DNA from: an uncultured Desulfovibrio sp.
GTDB lineage: Bacteria; Desulfobacterota; Desulfovibrionia; Desulfovibrionales; Desulfovibrionaceae
Length of the DNA: 64,000 nucleotides
Reading direction: 5' to 3'
Assembly: GCA_913063155.1 (NCBI GenBank)
Contig: CAJXYU010000002.1
Coordinates: 124,001 to 188,000 of the forward strand
In this document: piece after piece, positions 8,060 to 17,552 of the stretch
Numbering within the stretch: position 1 is the stretch's first letter
Layout: each line of letters starts with the position of its first letter
Translations under genes and position numbers: made by a program
The notes under the pieces: generated by a model
What the model was told of the DNA's origin: nothing
Databases searched by the model: none
What the model saw: the letters and a program-made list of their open reading frames with translations, nothing else

Positions 8060-9754
8060 ATGATCAGGAAGATATCCATCAACGCCCGCATGCTGTTGTT
8101 GACCGGGATCATGGCCGTGTTCACTTTCGCTTGTCTGTATGTCTTCACCCAAGGGGTCAGTTCCGTGGGAGATATCGGCGTCGACAGCGCAGTGCAGGCC
8201 ATGGTCAATGGTGAAAAACGGAAACTTCAGGTGGGCACGCATTCCATGGCCGTGAGTCTTGGAGCGGCCGTCAAGGGGCAGGCTGGTGAAGAGGCGGTGG
8301 AAACCATTCGAAGACTGGTGGACGAAATCCGTTTTGAAGACGACAAGTCCGGGTATTATTTTGTTTACAGGGGAACGGTGAACGTGGCCCTTCCCGCCAA
8401 GAAGGAACTCCAGGGAAAAGACCTCGACAATCTGGCCGACAAGAACGGCGTTCACCCGGTTCGGGAGATGAACAATGTGTCGCGGGCCGGCGGCGGGTTC
8501 GTGGAGTACATCTGGCCCAAACCCGGCAAGGGCGACCAACCGAAGCTTTCCTACGCCGAACCCATTCCCGGAACCGACATGTGGATTGGCACCGGGGTCT
8601 ATCTGGATAACGTGGGGGATGAGAAGGCCAGGATCGGTTCGGCCATCGACGATGTCACGGGCGATTATATCTGGGGCATCGGCCTTGCAGTGGTGGGTTT
8701 CTTCGCCCTGATCATTCTGCCCATTTCCCTGCTCATCAACGGCAGTATCATCAAGCCCTTGAATACTTCTCTCGAGGCTGCGGAGCAGGTGGCCCGCGGC
8801 GATCTGACTCGTGTCTTCAGTGTCGAGTATGACGATTTGCCGGGCAGGCTCAATGCCGCACTCGAGCGAATGACCGAACAACTCAAGAATATCGTGATCC
8901 AGGTTCAGAACGGCGCGGGAAACGTTGCCGGGGGCAGCAGCGAGGTGAGCGAATCTTCCAACGACCTTTCGGCCGGTGCGTCGCGACAGGCCGCTTCCGT
9001 GGAAGAGGTTTCTTCCGCTGTGGAGCAGATGCTGTCCAACATCGGGCAGAACACTCAGAACGCACAGGAAACTGAAAAGATCGCATCCACCTCGGCCCGA
9101 GACGCCCAAAGCGGTGGGGACATCATGCTTGAGGCTGTCGAGTCCATGAAGGAAATAGCTGAAAAGATAGGCATCATCGAAGAGATTGCCCGTCAGACCA
9201 ACCTGCTGGCCCTCAATGCCGCCATCGAGGCGGCCCGTGCCGGCGAGGCGGGTAAGGGATTTGCGGTGGTTGCCGCCGAAGTTCGAAAACTGGCCGAACG
9301 GTCCGGCACCGCCGCCGCAGAAATCAGTGAGCTTTCCTCCCAGACCCTGGGCAAGGCCGACAAGGCCGGGGACGTGCTCAAGAAGATGGTGCCCGACATC
9401 CAGAAGACGGCCGAGTTGGTGCAGAACATCGCATCCGCAAGCATCGAGCAGAATACCGGCGCCGAGGAGATCAACAAGGCCATTCAGGAACTGGACCAGG
9501 TCATACAGCAGAACGCTGCGGCCTCGGAAGAACTTGCTTCCACCTCCGAGGAACTGACCGGCCAGGCTTCCCAGCTCCGTGAAATCATGCTCTTCTTCAA
9601 GACCGGGGAAAGTTCCGGCGGTGGTGGCGGTCCGGCTAAGGCGCAGGTGCGCCGCGCCGCTCCGGCATTGCCGCAACGGAAACCTGCGACCGCCGGAAAA
9701 AGCTTGAACGGCGGTGTGGAACTGGCAATGGATGAGGATTTTGAACGCTTTTAG
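8060..9754 (+). CDS. Methyl-accepting chemotaxis protein with periplasmic Cache domain
   Basis: A 564-aa chemoreceptor. One membrane helix near residues 11-30 precedes a periplasmic single-Cache domain (about 40-205, including the typical YYFVYRG and WIGTGVYLD strands). A second helix (about 208-232) leads to HAMP and the long methyl-accepting coiled coil. The CheA/CheW-binding hairpin tip [20 protein letters not shown] is intact. It ends in an acidic tail DEDFERF, which could be a tether for adaptation enzymes (inference). The ligand is unknown; Cache domains of this class often bind small organic acids. Ribosome-binding site AAAGGGGGG. Confidence 0.93.
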   Translation: MIRKISINARMLLLTGIMAVFTFACLYVFTQGVSSVGDIGVDSAVQAMVNGEKRKLQVGTHSMAVSLGAAVKGQAGEEAVETIRRLVDEIRFEDDKSGYYFVYRGTVNVALPAKKELQGKDLDNLADKNGVHPVREMNNVSRAGGGFVEYIWPKPGKGDQPKLSYAEPIPGTDMWIGTGVYLDNVGDEKARIGSAIDDVTGDYIWGIGLAVVGFFALIILPISLLINGSIIKPLNTSLEAAEQVARGDLTRVFSVEYDDLPGRLNAALERMTEQLKNIVIQVQNGAGNVAGGSSEVSESSNDLSAGASRQAASVEEVSSAVEQMLSNIGQNTQNAQETEKIASTSARDAQSGGDIMLEAVESMKEIAEKIGIIEEIARQTNLLALNAAIEAARAGEAGKGFAVVAAEVRKLAERSGTAAAEISELSSQTLGKADKAGDVLKKMVPDIQKTAELVQNIASASIEQNTGAEEINKAIQELDQVIQQNAAASEELASTSEELTGQASQLREIMLFFKTGESSGGGGGPAKAQVRRAAPALPQRKPATAGKSLNGGVELAMDEDFERF

Positions 9755-9777
9755 TCTTTACGGAGACAACGCAAGAA

Positions 9778-9802
9778 GGCCCGCCAATGGCGGGCCTTTT
9801 TT
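9778..9802 (+). terminator. Intrinsic terminator after the chemoreceptor gene
   Basis: GGCCCGCC (9778-9785), loop AAT, GGCGGGCC (9789-9796), then six T. It overlaps the 3' end of the convergent EAL gene. Confidence 0.85.
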
Positions 9803-12800
9803 ATGTGCTTTTGAATGGCTGCTTCCTGATCAGTTTTTCCAGCTCCTCGGGTTTTACGGGAGGGGAAAACAGGAACCCCTGTACATTGTCGCACCCCAAC
9901 CTTTTGAGGGAAGAGAGCTGTCTTTGCGACTCCACCCCTTTGGCCACTGTACGCATGTCCAGGCTTTCGCCCATGGTCACGATGGTGGTCATGAAGGCTT
10001 CGCCCTCGGCCCGATTGTTTTCCAGCATATCGATGAATGCTTTGTCGATTTTGATGGTCCGCAGGGGAATGTGGTTGAGTTGGAACAGGGAAGAGTACCC
10101 GGTTCCGAAGTCGTCCAGGGCGAATCCCACCCCCAGGGTGCTCAACTCGTTGATGATGGGAACCACTGAGTCGTAGTTGTCCATGAGGGTTTTTTCGGTG
10201 ATCTCGATTTCAAGCCGGTTCGGCGGCAGCCCGGTTCTGTCCAGGATTTCGTTGACCTGCCCGATGAGTTTGCCTCGCTTCAATGGTTGGGCCGACAGGT
10301 TTACGGACATGATCAGGTTCATGCCGAGTTTTTCCTTCCAGGCCATGCACTGATTGCACGCTTCCTCCATGACGTGCAGGTCGATGGTCCGGATGAGGCT
10401 GGTGCCCTCGGCGAAAGGGATGAATTCGGAGGGCTGTACCAGACTGCCGTCGGGACGCCGTAAGCGCACCAACGCCTCCACCGCGTATATTTCGCCGGTA
10501 TCGAGCTTGACTTGAGGCTGATACCAGACCTCCAGTTGATTGCTTTCGAGCGCCTTGCGCAGTTCGGCTTCGAGTTCGAGTTGCGACATGGCCTGGGTAT
10601 TGAGATCTTCGGTGTAAAGGCTGAACATGTTTTTCCCGGAGGCCTTGGCCCGGAGCAGGGCCAGGTCCGCATTGCGCATGAGTGATTCCGCCGAGCCCCC
10701 GTCCAGCGGGTAAAGGACGATACCGATGCACGCGGTCAGGTATACGGGCGTCTCATCGGACATGAAAGCCTCATCGAACAGTTGAAGGACCTTTTGCGCC
10801 AGATGGGTCACGTCCGAAGGAGAGGTCGACGTTTCCGTCAGGATGGCGAATGCATCCTCTCCGAGCCTGGCCACGGTGTCGTTGTTGCGCAGGGAGCTTC
10901 GCAGCCGCCGTCCCACTTGACGCAGAAGGGTATTCCCGGCTTCGAAGCCGAGTTCCTCGTTGGGAGTGTTGAAGTCATCGATGTCCAGGAACAGGACTCC
11001 CACCAGAGAACCTTTGCGTTTGGCCGTCTCCACAGCATGCGCCAGGCGTTCCTGGAAAAGCTGCCTGTTCGGCAGGTCCGTGATCGTATCGTAAAAGGCC
11101 TTGTGGGCCAGTTCCCGTTCGGTCAGTTTGCTGTCGGTGATGTCCCGCAGCGATGCGATGCTCATTTTGGTCCCCGGGAAAAGGGCCACGGTCAGTTCAA
11201 CGTTGCGCACTTCCCCAGCGCCATTGATGAATCTTGTTTCATACCGCTTGGGAACCGAGGATTCATCGATGTGGCGCATGCGGTGATATTCCTTCATCCA
11301 CGGCAGGTCGTCGGGGTGGAAGCACTTGTCCCAGCTCAATCCCGACTCCACATCCTCTTTGGAATAGCCGGACATGTTGTAGAATTCGCTGTTGCCCAAG
11401 GCGATGGTGGTGTCTTCGTTGACGATGACGCTTGCCGTGCCTGTATTCATGAAGATGGTGCGGTAGCGGATTTCGGATTCTTCCAAGGCCTTTTGCGTCC
11501 GCTCCAGTTCGTCGATGCTGACAAAGGTCTCCAGCAGGTAGGAAATTCCTTTCCGGGTAATGGGTACGACTGATTTGAGGATGGGAATTTTTTCACCGTT
11601 CGCTTTGATGAGCAGCCTGCGGCGCTGGTCATGGGACTGGTTATGGTCCAGAATGGGGCATTCCCTCTTCTCGTTGGGGCAGACAAAACCATGGCACATG
11701 CGGCCGACAATCTTTTCGCAGGGCAGGCCGATCATCTCGCAGGCATAGGGATTGGCCTCGACGATGTTCCGGGTGTCCACGGAAATCAGCAGCACTCCCA
11801 CTTGCAGGGAACGCATCATATTGTCGAGGAACCGTTCCTCTTCCTTGACCTGCTGGATCATTCCGTTGACGTCCTTGGCGAGTGCGGTGATCTCGTCGTT
11901 GCCGGGGATGGCGATATCGTAGGCCTCGTTTGGGTCCTGGGCCACCCGTTTGGCCTGCTTGGCCAGAGAGGAAATACGACCGAGCACCCGTTTTTGCATC
12001 AACCAGATGGCAAGGCTGCCGATAAGGAAGCAGGCCAGGCTGATGATGGCGAAATTGAGCCGGACCAGCTCTTTTCCAGCCCGTAAGAGGTTCCTGGGTT
12101 CTCGGATGGTCAGTTGCAGTGCCGGTATGCCGCTGATGTCGTGCAGAGTGTAGGTCGCGTGAAGATATCCGCCTTCACTCCAAACATGGGACGGCTTGTC
12201 GTCCATGCTTGTTTTTCCCTGGGCCAGAAAGGCCGTCAGGTGAATGCGCGCGTTTTTGGCGCTTTCTTCCAGGGCGTCGATATTGAGAATCTGGCCCATG
12301 AGCAACCAGCCCCGATAGGGACCTTCCTCGTTGCTGGTCAGTATCTGCTCGCAGGCCAGTACCCAGAGGGTTCCGTCCATTCGGGCGATTCCCTGGAAGC
12401 CTTTTCCGGTGAAGCGTTTGCCCCAAGGCGCCACTCTGCTGAAGACGAAGTCCTCGAAATCCCAGGGGATGGGTGACAGGCTGTTTTCGTCCGGCCCGAG
12501 GTATGCTCCCCAGACCACCTGCCCCATGGTGTCGTAGAAACCGATGAGATTGATGGCCGATGAGGTGAAGGTGGACACGGGGAGATTCGATTGGATGAAT
12601 TCCTGGTTGCGGTCCATCACAAAGGCATAGGTGTCGTCCCACCATGCCCAGTCCCGAACAAGCATGTTCAGGGCGCGCGACTGTTCCAGCGGCAGCGATC
12701 GTACCCGCTCCAGGTCGCCGAGTATGCGTTTGCGCTCAATGTCCTGGAAACGGGGAAATAGGGTCGCCGTGGAGGTGAAGTAGGTGACGGACGCAAGTAT

Positions 12801-12851
12801 GCCGAAGGCGAGTACGAGGATGAGGAATGTGGTTTTTCTCAGTGACAGCAT
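9801..12851 (-). CDS. CHASE4-HAMP-PAS-PAS-GGDEF-EAL protein, probable c-di-GMP phosphodiesterase
   Basis: A 1016-aa membrane protein. Helix 1 (about 8-28) and helix 2 (about 270-290) flank an extracytoplasmic CHASE4 domain; HAMP, two PAS domains, GGDEF and EAL follow. The diguanylate cyclase signature is degenerate (RLGEDAF in place of GGDEF), so synthesis is unlikely. The EAL domain keeps EALVRL, the VNLSAQ Asn, EITE, DDFGTGYSS and IKIDKAFI, the residues for metal binding and hydrolysis, so it should degrade c-di-GMP. The first PAS carries a Cys cluster, CHGFVCPNEKRECPI. No nearby partner genes. The roles of individual domains are inferred from motif state. Confidence 0.9.
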   Translation of the reverse strand: MLSLRKTTFLILVLAFGILASVTYFTSTATLFPRFQDIERKRILGDLERVRSLPLEQSRALNMLVRDWAWWDDTYAFVMDRNQEFIQSNLPVSTFTSSAINLIGFYDTMGQVVWGAYLGPDENSLSPIPWDFEDFVFSRVAPWGKRFTGKGFQGIARMDGTLWVLACEQILTSNEEGPYRGWLLMGQILNIDALEESAKNARIHLTAFLAQGKTSMDDKPSHVWSEGGYLHATYTLHDISGIPALQLTIREPRNLLRAGKELVRLNFAIISLACFLIGSLAIWLMQKRVLGRISSLAKQAKRVAQDPNEAYDIAIPGNDEITALAKDVNGMIQQVKEEERFLDNMMRSLQVGVLLISVDTRNIVEANPYACEMIGLPCEKIVGRMCHGFVCPNEKRECPILDHNQSHDQRRRLLIKANGEKIPILKSVVPITRKGISYLLETFVSIDELERTQKALEESEIRYRTIFMNTGTASVIVNEDTTIALGNSEFYNMSGYSKEDVESGLSWDKCFHPDDLPWMKEYHRMRHIDESSVPKRYETRFINGAGEVRNVELTVALFPGTKMSIASLRDITDSKLTERELAHKAFYDTITDLPNRQLFQERLAHAVETAKRKGSLVGVLFLDIDDFNTPNEELGFEAGNTLLRQVGRRLRSSLRNNDTVARLGEDAFAILTETSTSPSDVTHLAQKVLQLFDEAFMSDETPVYLTACIGIVLYPLDGGSAESLMRNADLALLRAKASGKNMFSLYTEDLNTQAMSQLELEAELRKALESNQLEVWYQPQVKLDTGEIYAVEALVRLRRPDGSLVQPSEFIPFAEGTSLIRTIDLHVMEEACNQCMAWKEKLGMNLIMSVNLSAQPLKRGKLIGQVNEILDRTGLPPNRLEIEITEKTLMDNYDSVVPIINELSTLGVGFALDDFGTGYSSLFQLNHIPLRTIKIDKAFIDMLENNRAEGEAFMTTIVTMGESLDMRTVAKGVESQRQLSSLKRLGCDNVQGFLFSPPVKPEELEKLIRKQPFKST

Positions 12852-13014
12852 GGCCTGTTCCGTTGCTGTGGGTTGTCGCGGCCCGGGGGATCTGTCTTTA
12901 TTCTCAACTATGATTCCTTTGCTGCGGTTTCAATTATTTACTTTGAAATGCTTGCCGGCTTCAAAAGAGACGTTTAATTTCCTGCTGGTGAACTCAAGAA
13001 ATATTCAGGTGGAC

Positions 13015-14316
13015 ATGCGCGAAACAACCCCCAGGATCCTTTACGTCGAATCAACGACTCGGTGCAATCTGTCCTGCTCCATGTGCGTCAAGCAGGCAGA
13101 GCACTCCTGCATACCCGAGCGGGATATGCCTTTTTCGGTTTACGAAAAACTTCTCCCTGCTTTTCCCTCACTCGAGGGACTGGTGCTGAACGGCATAGGG
13201 GAACCCCTTCTTCATCCGCGTCTGGCCGATATGGTCGGGTTTGCCAGAGAACACATGCCGGCTGAAGCCTGGATCGGCTTTCAGACCAATGGTCTGCTTT
13301 TGAACCGGGACAAGGCGTTCAAGCTGGTACGGGCCGGTCTCGATACGGTGTGCATTTCCGTGGATGCCGTCTTCGGTGACGGGGAGAACCTCAGCCATGG
13401 CGGGGAAGACGTGACGCCGGTGGCGCGGGCCTTTGTCGCGTTGCGAGAGGTGGGCGAGCGGCTTGGCGTGCAGGTGCGGTCGGGCGTCGAGTTCGTGCTT
13501 ATGCGCGATACGTTTCGGGCGCTGCCGAGGAGTCTGGAGTGGGCCGCGGGCCAAGGGGCTTCCTTTGCCATCGTCACCCATATGCTGCCTTATGGGACGG
13601 AGGTGGAGCGGCAAGCCGTGTTCAACCCCAATACTCGTGAAAGTCTGGAGTTTTTCCGCCAATGGCAGGCCTTTGCCAGGGAGCGGGGCCATGACCTGAC
13701 CGAATACCTTGGGGGATTGTGGCGTTTTCCCAAAGACGACCGCCGCAAAGCCTTGGAAAAATTTGTGGCCGACATGCACCGCGAAGCTGCGCGACAGGGG
13801 CTGCCACTCCATTTGAGCAATCTTGTGAAGTGGTCCGCTCCCGAAGTCGAGGCCGAACAGGAGGAACTGCAGAGAGTGCTCCGCAGGGCCGAACAGGTGG
13901 CGGCGGATTCTGGTCTGGAACTGGTCCTGCCTCCACAAGCGGCCGCTTTGAATCGGCGTTGCGATTTCATGGAAAAGGGCGTCATGCACATTTCTCCGGA
14001 CGGCGGAGTTCACCCTTGCTATTCCCTTTGGCATGAGTATTCATCGTGCATGGATGGAGAGCTTAAGCACATCACGCCGCGCTCATTCGGCAACGTTTTG
14101 GACCGGGACGTACTTTCCATCTGGAACGACCCGGCATATGCGGAGTTTCGAAAGGCCGTGCTGGAGTATGATTATCCCTATTGCGGCAATTGCAACGTTG
14201 CTCCTTGCAGCGACGTGCGGGGGTATGCAGAAGGATTCATCAAGGATTGCTATGGGATCGAGGTCCCTTGCGGACACTGCGAATGGTGCATGGGAGGAGT
14301 CCGCTGTCTTGTGTGA
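13015..14316 (+). CDS. Radical SAM/SPASM-type protein
   Basis: A 433-aa enzyme from the ATG at 13015 (AGGTGG upstream). The frame is open further upstream but that part overlaps the divergent gene and lacks family character. CNLSCSMC (Cys 17, 21, 24) binds the S-adenosylmethionine-cleaving [4Fe-4S] cluster; GIGEPLLHP and FQTNGLLL are core radical-SAM strands. The C-terminal third is very Cys-rich (YCGNCNVAPC, CGHCEWCMGGVRC), as in SPASM domains holding extra clusters. It resembles the Geobacter/Desulfovibrio subgroup described as putative metalloenzyme maturases, which I recall only from general knowledge. No substrate peptide gene is evident nearby. Confidence 0.85.
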   Translation: MRETTPRILYVESTTRCNLSCSMCVKQAEHSCIPERDMPFSVYEKLLPAFPSLEGLVLNGIGEPLLHPRLADMVGFAREHMPAEAWIGFQTNGLLLNRDKAFKLVRAGLDTVCISVDAVFGDGENLSHGGEDVTPVARAFVALREVGERLGVQVRSGVEFVLMRDTFRALPRSLEWAAGQGASFAIVTHMLPYGTEVERQAVFNPNTRESLEFFRQWQAFARERGHDLTEYLGGLWRFPKDDRRKALEKFVADMHREAARQGLPLHLSNLVKWSAPEVEAEQEELQRVLRRAEQVAADSGLELVLPPQAAALNRRCDFMEKGVMHISPDGGVHPCYSLWHEYSSCMDGELKHITPRSFGNVLDRDVLSIWNDPAYAEFRKAVLEYDYPYCGNCNVAPCSDVRGYAEGFIKDCYGIEVPCGHCEWCMGGVRCLV

Positions 14317-14350
14317 ACCACTTTGTAATATTTGATCGATAATAATTTTA

Positions 14351-14391
14351 GAAAAAACTGTTGTGTGTTGTCATGCATAACGGTTTTTTTA
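14351..14391 (+). terminator. Probable terminator after the radical SAM gene
   Basis: AAAAACTGTT and AACGGTTTTT pair (one T-G wobble) across a 16-base loop, and the 3' arm merges into seven T. AT-rich, so weaker than others here. Confidence 0.5.
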
Positions 14392-14514
14392 TCGCCTGTC
14401 GGCCTGCAACCCGACGGGGTATTGGATGGTTCCGAAAGGCAACCCCGGGGTATCATGTGACGGATAATAAGATTTCCGTGGATATTCTTATCGTTCTGGA
14501 ATAGGAGCAATAGT

Positions 14515-15297
14515 ATGAAACACTTGTTTGCCGTTCTGTGCCTGTTCGCTTTTTGGGGAACCGGCTCCGCCGCCAGAGCCGAGGCCCTCACCCTGGCCGC
14601 TGATGAGTGGTGTCCCTACAACTGTGCGGTCACCGATCCACTGAAAGGGTACGTCGTCGACATCGTTCAGGAGATATTCGGCAAGGAAGGCATGGTATTG
14701 AGGTATGTCACCACCTCCTGGGAGGATGCTCTGGAGGGAACCCGTTCCGGGATGTATGACGGAGCCATAGGGGCGGCCAAGGACGAGGCGCCGGATTTTG
14801 TCTATCCCGAACAGGAGATAGGCCGGAGCGGCAACGATCTGTTCGTGCCCAAGGATTCGACCTGGACATATCAGGGCACTACCTCCCTCAAGGGGAAGCG
14901 GCTCGGAGTCATACGGAACTATTACTACGGCGAAATCCTGTCCGAGTATCTGGAAAACGCCGTGGAGGGAGTGGATATCATTTATGCCCTGAGCGCCCAG
15001 CCCTTGCGCGAAAATTTGGAGCGGTTGATCAACGGACAGATCGACGTCCTCGTGGATGATTACAACGTTGCGGTCTATACGGCCCGGGACATGGGGCTGG
15101 AAAAAAAGATCCGTCAGGCCGGGGCCGTTGGAGACTGGGACCCTGTGTATATCGCCTTTTCTCCCAACAACCCAAGGGCCCGGGTCTATGCCAGAATGCT
15201 CGACGAAGGCGTCAGGAAACTGCGCAGCTCGGGCAGGCTCAAGGAAATCATGCAGAAATACGGCCTTGATGACTGGCGAAACGCCATGGTCAAATGA
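14515..15297 (+). CDS. Periplasmic solute-binding protein, family 3
   Basis: A 260-aa exported protein with a signal peptide (hydrophobic core LFAVLCLFAFWGTG, probable cleavage after ARA). It has the family-3 fold hallmarks: an early DEWCPYNC strand, GYVVDIVQEIF, then DGAIGAAKDEAPDFVYP and a C-terminal LKEIMQKYGL helix. Ribosome-binding site AGGAG. It stands alone without permease or ATPase genes, so it may serve a remote transporter (for instance the one at 6.6-7.9 kb, which lacks a binding protein) or a sensor. Its last bases overlap the convergent small gene by 8 bp. Confidence 0.85.
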   Translation: MKHLFAVLCLFAFWGTGSAARAEALTLAADEWCPYNCAVTDPLKGYVVDIVQEIFGKEGMVLRYVTTSWEDALEGTRSGMYDGAIGAAKDEAPDFVYPEQEIGRSGNDLFVPKDSTWTYQGTTSLKGKRLGVIRNYYYGEILSEYLENAVEGVDIIYALSAQPLRENLERLINGQIDVLVDDYNVAVYTARDMGLEKKIRQAGAVGDWDPVYIAFSPNNPRARVYARMLDEGVRKLRSSGRLKEIMQKYGLDDWRNAMVK

Positions 15298-15589
15298 CGA
15301 ACTCCATGTCCGTGAACAACTTGTCCTCGTCGTACAGACCCGGGTGCTCGGTCATGAGTCCGGACATGGTTTTGAAGTAGCCGTCCCAACCTTTGGTTTC
15401 CGCATATTTTTTCTTGTCCACGAACACCTTGAATGTCGTGCCCTTGGAGCATTTGGTCATGTTCAGCTCCAGAACACCCTGCGGGGTGGTCTCGGTCCAG
15501 AATGCGGACCACGCACTCCTGTCCCCTTCTGTTTTCTTGTACTTTTCAAAATAGGCCTCGAAGATAGATTCTATTTTTCCACGTTCCAT
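15290..15589 (-). CDS. Conserved small hypothetical protein
   Basis: A 99-aa soluble, charged protein that I do not recognise by family. Support for coding: an excellent AAGGAGG ribosome-binding site six bases before the ATG and normal codon use. It has a helical N-terminus (residues 1-30), then a mixed strand region with FKVFVDKKKYAET. Convergent with, and overlapping by 8 bp, the solute-binding gene; upstream is the divergent TPR gene. Confidence 0.7.
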   Translation of the reverse strand: MERGKIESIFEAYFEKYKKTEGDRSAWSAFWTETTPQGVLELNMTKCSKGTTFKVFVDKKKYAETKGWDGYFKTMSGLMTEHPGLYDEDKLFTDMEFVI

Positions 15590-15768
15590 GCGGGCCTCCT
15601 TTTTCGCAAGGGTGCATGAAAAGGGCGCGCGTCACAACTGCGAAGGAATCTTCACTGACGTCTCACTTTAAACGGGTTGATTGTTGGCTTTGCCTCAAGT
15701 ATTTTCAACCGAGCTTTTCAAGACAAATCAAAGGGCGCCGTTTTTTCGAAGGGCGAGGAAGGGAATAC

Positions 15769-16581
15769 ATGTCGGAAGAAACCAAAGAATACGAGGTGAT
15801 GGGGGTCTACTCTCATAGCACCAAGTATCAATATCAGTTCGGAGAGCGGGCTTCCCGCTATCGCCATGGCACCTATTGGTTTGTCCGCAAGATCGATGAC
15901 CGCAATTACGAAGTCCAGCCGCTGAACGCCAACAACATTCCCGCAGGCACACGCAAGATCGTGGACCATGAAACTTTCACCCGCTACTACACACCGGAGT
16001 TGGAGTATTACCGCAACAACATGATGCCCTGTCTGGAGTCGCTTCAGAAAAAGGTGCGCATGGGGAGGCGGTATTTTAACTTGGGAAGGCTGGACGAAGC
16101 CGAGCGCACCTTTTGCGAAGCCATCATCATGAATTCCGAGGATGTCGACGCCAATATGGGGCTCGGTGGGGTGTATGCGGAACAGCGCGAGTTTTCCAAA
16201 TTGCGCCAGATCATAGACAAGCTGGTGTCCATTGACGACGTGTTTCGTGAGGAGCAGCGCCACAAATTCAATGAATTCGGTATAGACTTACGCAAACGGG
16301 AACTTTTCGACGATGCCATCCGCTTTTACCGCAAGGCCTTGGAAGTGGATGATCGCGATGAGCACCTGCATTTCAACATCGCCCGCGCCTATCATGGCAA
16401 GGGAGAGATCGAAAAGGCCACGGAACACTTGAGGCTTGCCCTGCGCATCAATCCCCGCCTGCGCGAGGCCGAGGCCTTCCTCGTTTCCATCCGCCGTGAA
16501 CTCAAGAACCGGCAGGATGATCGGGAAAAGGAACGCGAGTGGAACGAGAGCAACAGGAAACAGGGCATTTCCCTGGATTAG
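15769..16581 (+). CDS. TPR-repeat protein
   Basis: 270 aa from the ATG at 15769, chosen because GGAAGGG precedes it and the family-like sequence begins there. The first ~100 residues form a basic/aromatic domain (YRHGTYWFVRKIDDRNYEV) of unknown type. Residues ~110-250 hold tetratricopeptide repeats, e.g. GRRYFNLGRLDEAERTFCEA and HFNIARAYHGKGEIEKATEH. Cytoplasmic; probably a protein-interaction scaffold. The N-terminal domain plus TPR arrangement is common in Desulfovibrio, but I know of no assigned function. Its stop overlaps the convergent GT9 gene by 4 bp. Confidence 0.8.
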   Translation: MSEETKEYEVMGVYSHSTKYQYQFGERASRYRHGTYWFVRKIDDRNYEVQPLNANNIPAGTRKIVDHETFTRYYTPELEYYRNNMMPCLESLQKKVRMGRRYFNLGRLDEAERTFCEAIIMNSEDVDANMGLGGVYAEQREFSKLRQIIDKLVSIDDVFREEQRHKFNEFGIDLRKRELFDDAIRFYRKALEVDDRDEHLHFNIARAYHGKGEIEKATEHLRLALRINPRLREAEAFLVSIRRELKNRQDDREKEREWNESNRKQGISLD

Positions 16582-17552
16582 GCGGACTGATTCAGGCCGT
16601 CGATTTTTTCCAGCACCGCATCCAGCACAGTCCGGACCTCCACGTCCCGTACATTCACTCCGCAATGGCCTGAGTTGAGGTTGGTGTGCATGTCTCCAAG
16701 CGGCCGCCAGCAGTGGTAGGTATGTTCCGCCAGAATGGTCACCATGGGAACGTTCACTGCGGCCGCCAGATGCATGGGGCCGGTGGAGCTGGTGACCATG
16801 AGGTCGCAGGTCTGCATGAACGCGCCCAGCGCCTCCAGACTGCCGCCCGGGTAGCGGATGCAGCGGTCCGACCATTCAAATTCTTCGAACAGTTCCTCGT
16901 CCCCTGGGCCGCCGATGATGTAGGCCTCTACAGGACGATCTTCCTGAATTCGTTTGACCAGTTCCCGGAATTTTCCGGCAGGCCAGCGGGTATGCTGCTT
17001 TTTGGCATTGCCGATGAACACCCCGATACGCGACAAACCCGCTTTTCTGGGGAACTGGGCCGAGGCGTGGGCCAGCAGGGCGTCGCTCAGGGGATAGACC
17101 ATGGAAGTGTCTGCGGATGGTGCGCCCAGGGCCTCCATGAGCCGAAGCTGCTTGTCCACCATGTGCTCGTCGGTGACTTCCGGTATGGTGAAGGTAAAGA
17201 ATTTTTCTGTTTTTTTGACCTTGTAGGAAGCGCGCAGCGGGGCTGTCGTGCACTTCGCCAACATGGCCGCAGTCTTGGAGCGGCCGTTCAGTTCGATGAC
17301 CCAGTCGTATCGTCCGGCCCAAAGCTTGAATATGTTCAGGGGCCAGCGCCAGATTTTTTTGGGGTGGAAGACGTGGATGTTGTCCAGGTGCGGGTTGTTG
17401 CGGACCACCATGTGGTTGCCGTCGCTGGCCGCCAAGTCGATGCGCGCATCGGGAAACCGCCGCCGCAGGGCGCGGATGGCCGGGGTGGTGGTGAAAATGT
17501 CGCCGATGCGGTCGATGCGGATGAGCAGTATCTTTTCAGGGGTTGTATTCAT
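16578..17552 (-). CDS. Glycosyltransferase family 9 (heptosyltransferase-like)
   Basis: A 324-aa protein with the GT-B fold of ADP-heptose:LPS heptosyltransferases. Family signatures: ILLIRIDRIGDIFTTTPAIR at the N-terminus, GVFIGNAKKQHTRWP, and the donor-site segment DLMVTSSTGPMHLAAAVNVP. Likely cytosolic or membrane-peripheral, acting in LPS core or surface-glycan assembly. It is the last gene of a four-gene minus-strand unit; its ATG directly follows the stop of the dienelactone-hydrolase gene. The exact sugar donor is unknown. Confidence 0.88.
   Translation of the reverse strand: MNTTPEKILLIRIDRIGDIFTTTPAIRALRRRFPDARIDLAASDGNHMVVRNNPHLDNIHVFHPKKIWRWPLNIFKLWAGRYDWVIELNGRSKTAAMLAKCTTAPLRASYKVKKTEKFFTFTIPEVTDEHMVDKQLRLMEALGAPSADTSMVYPLSDALLAHASAQFPRKAGLSRIGVFIGNAKKQHTRWPAGKFRELVKRIQEDRPVEAYIIGGPGDEELFEEFEWSDRCIRYPGGSLEALGAFMQTCDLMVTSSTGPMHLAAAVNVPMVTILAEHTYHCWRPLGDMHTNLNSGHCGVNVRDVEVRTVLDAVLEKIDGLNQSA

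Noticed and set aside
12784-13014. Upstream extension of the radical SAM protein
   Set aside because: The extension overlaps the divergent CHASE4 gene, and the ATG at 13015 has a good ribosome-binding site next to the conserved domain.
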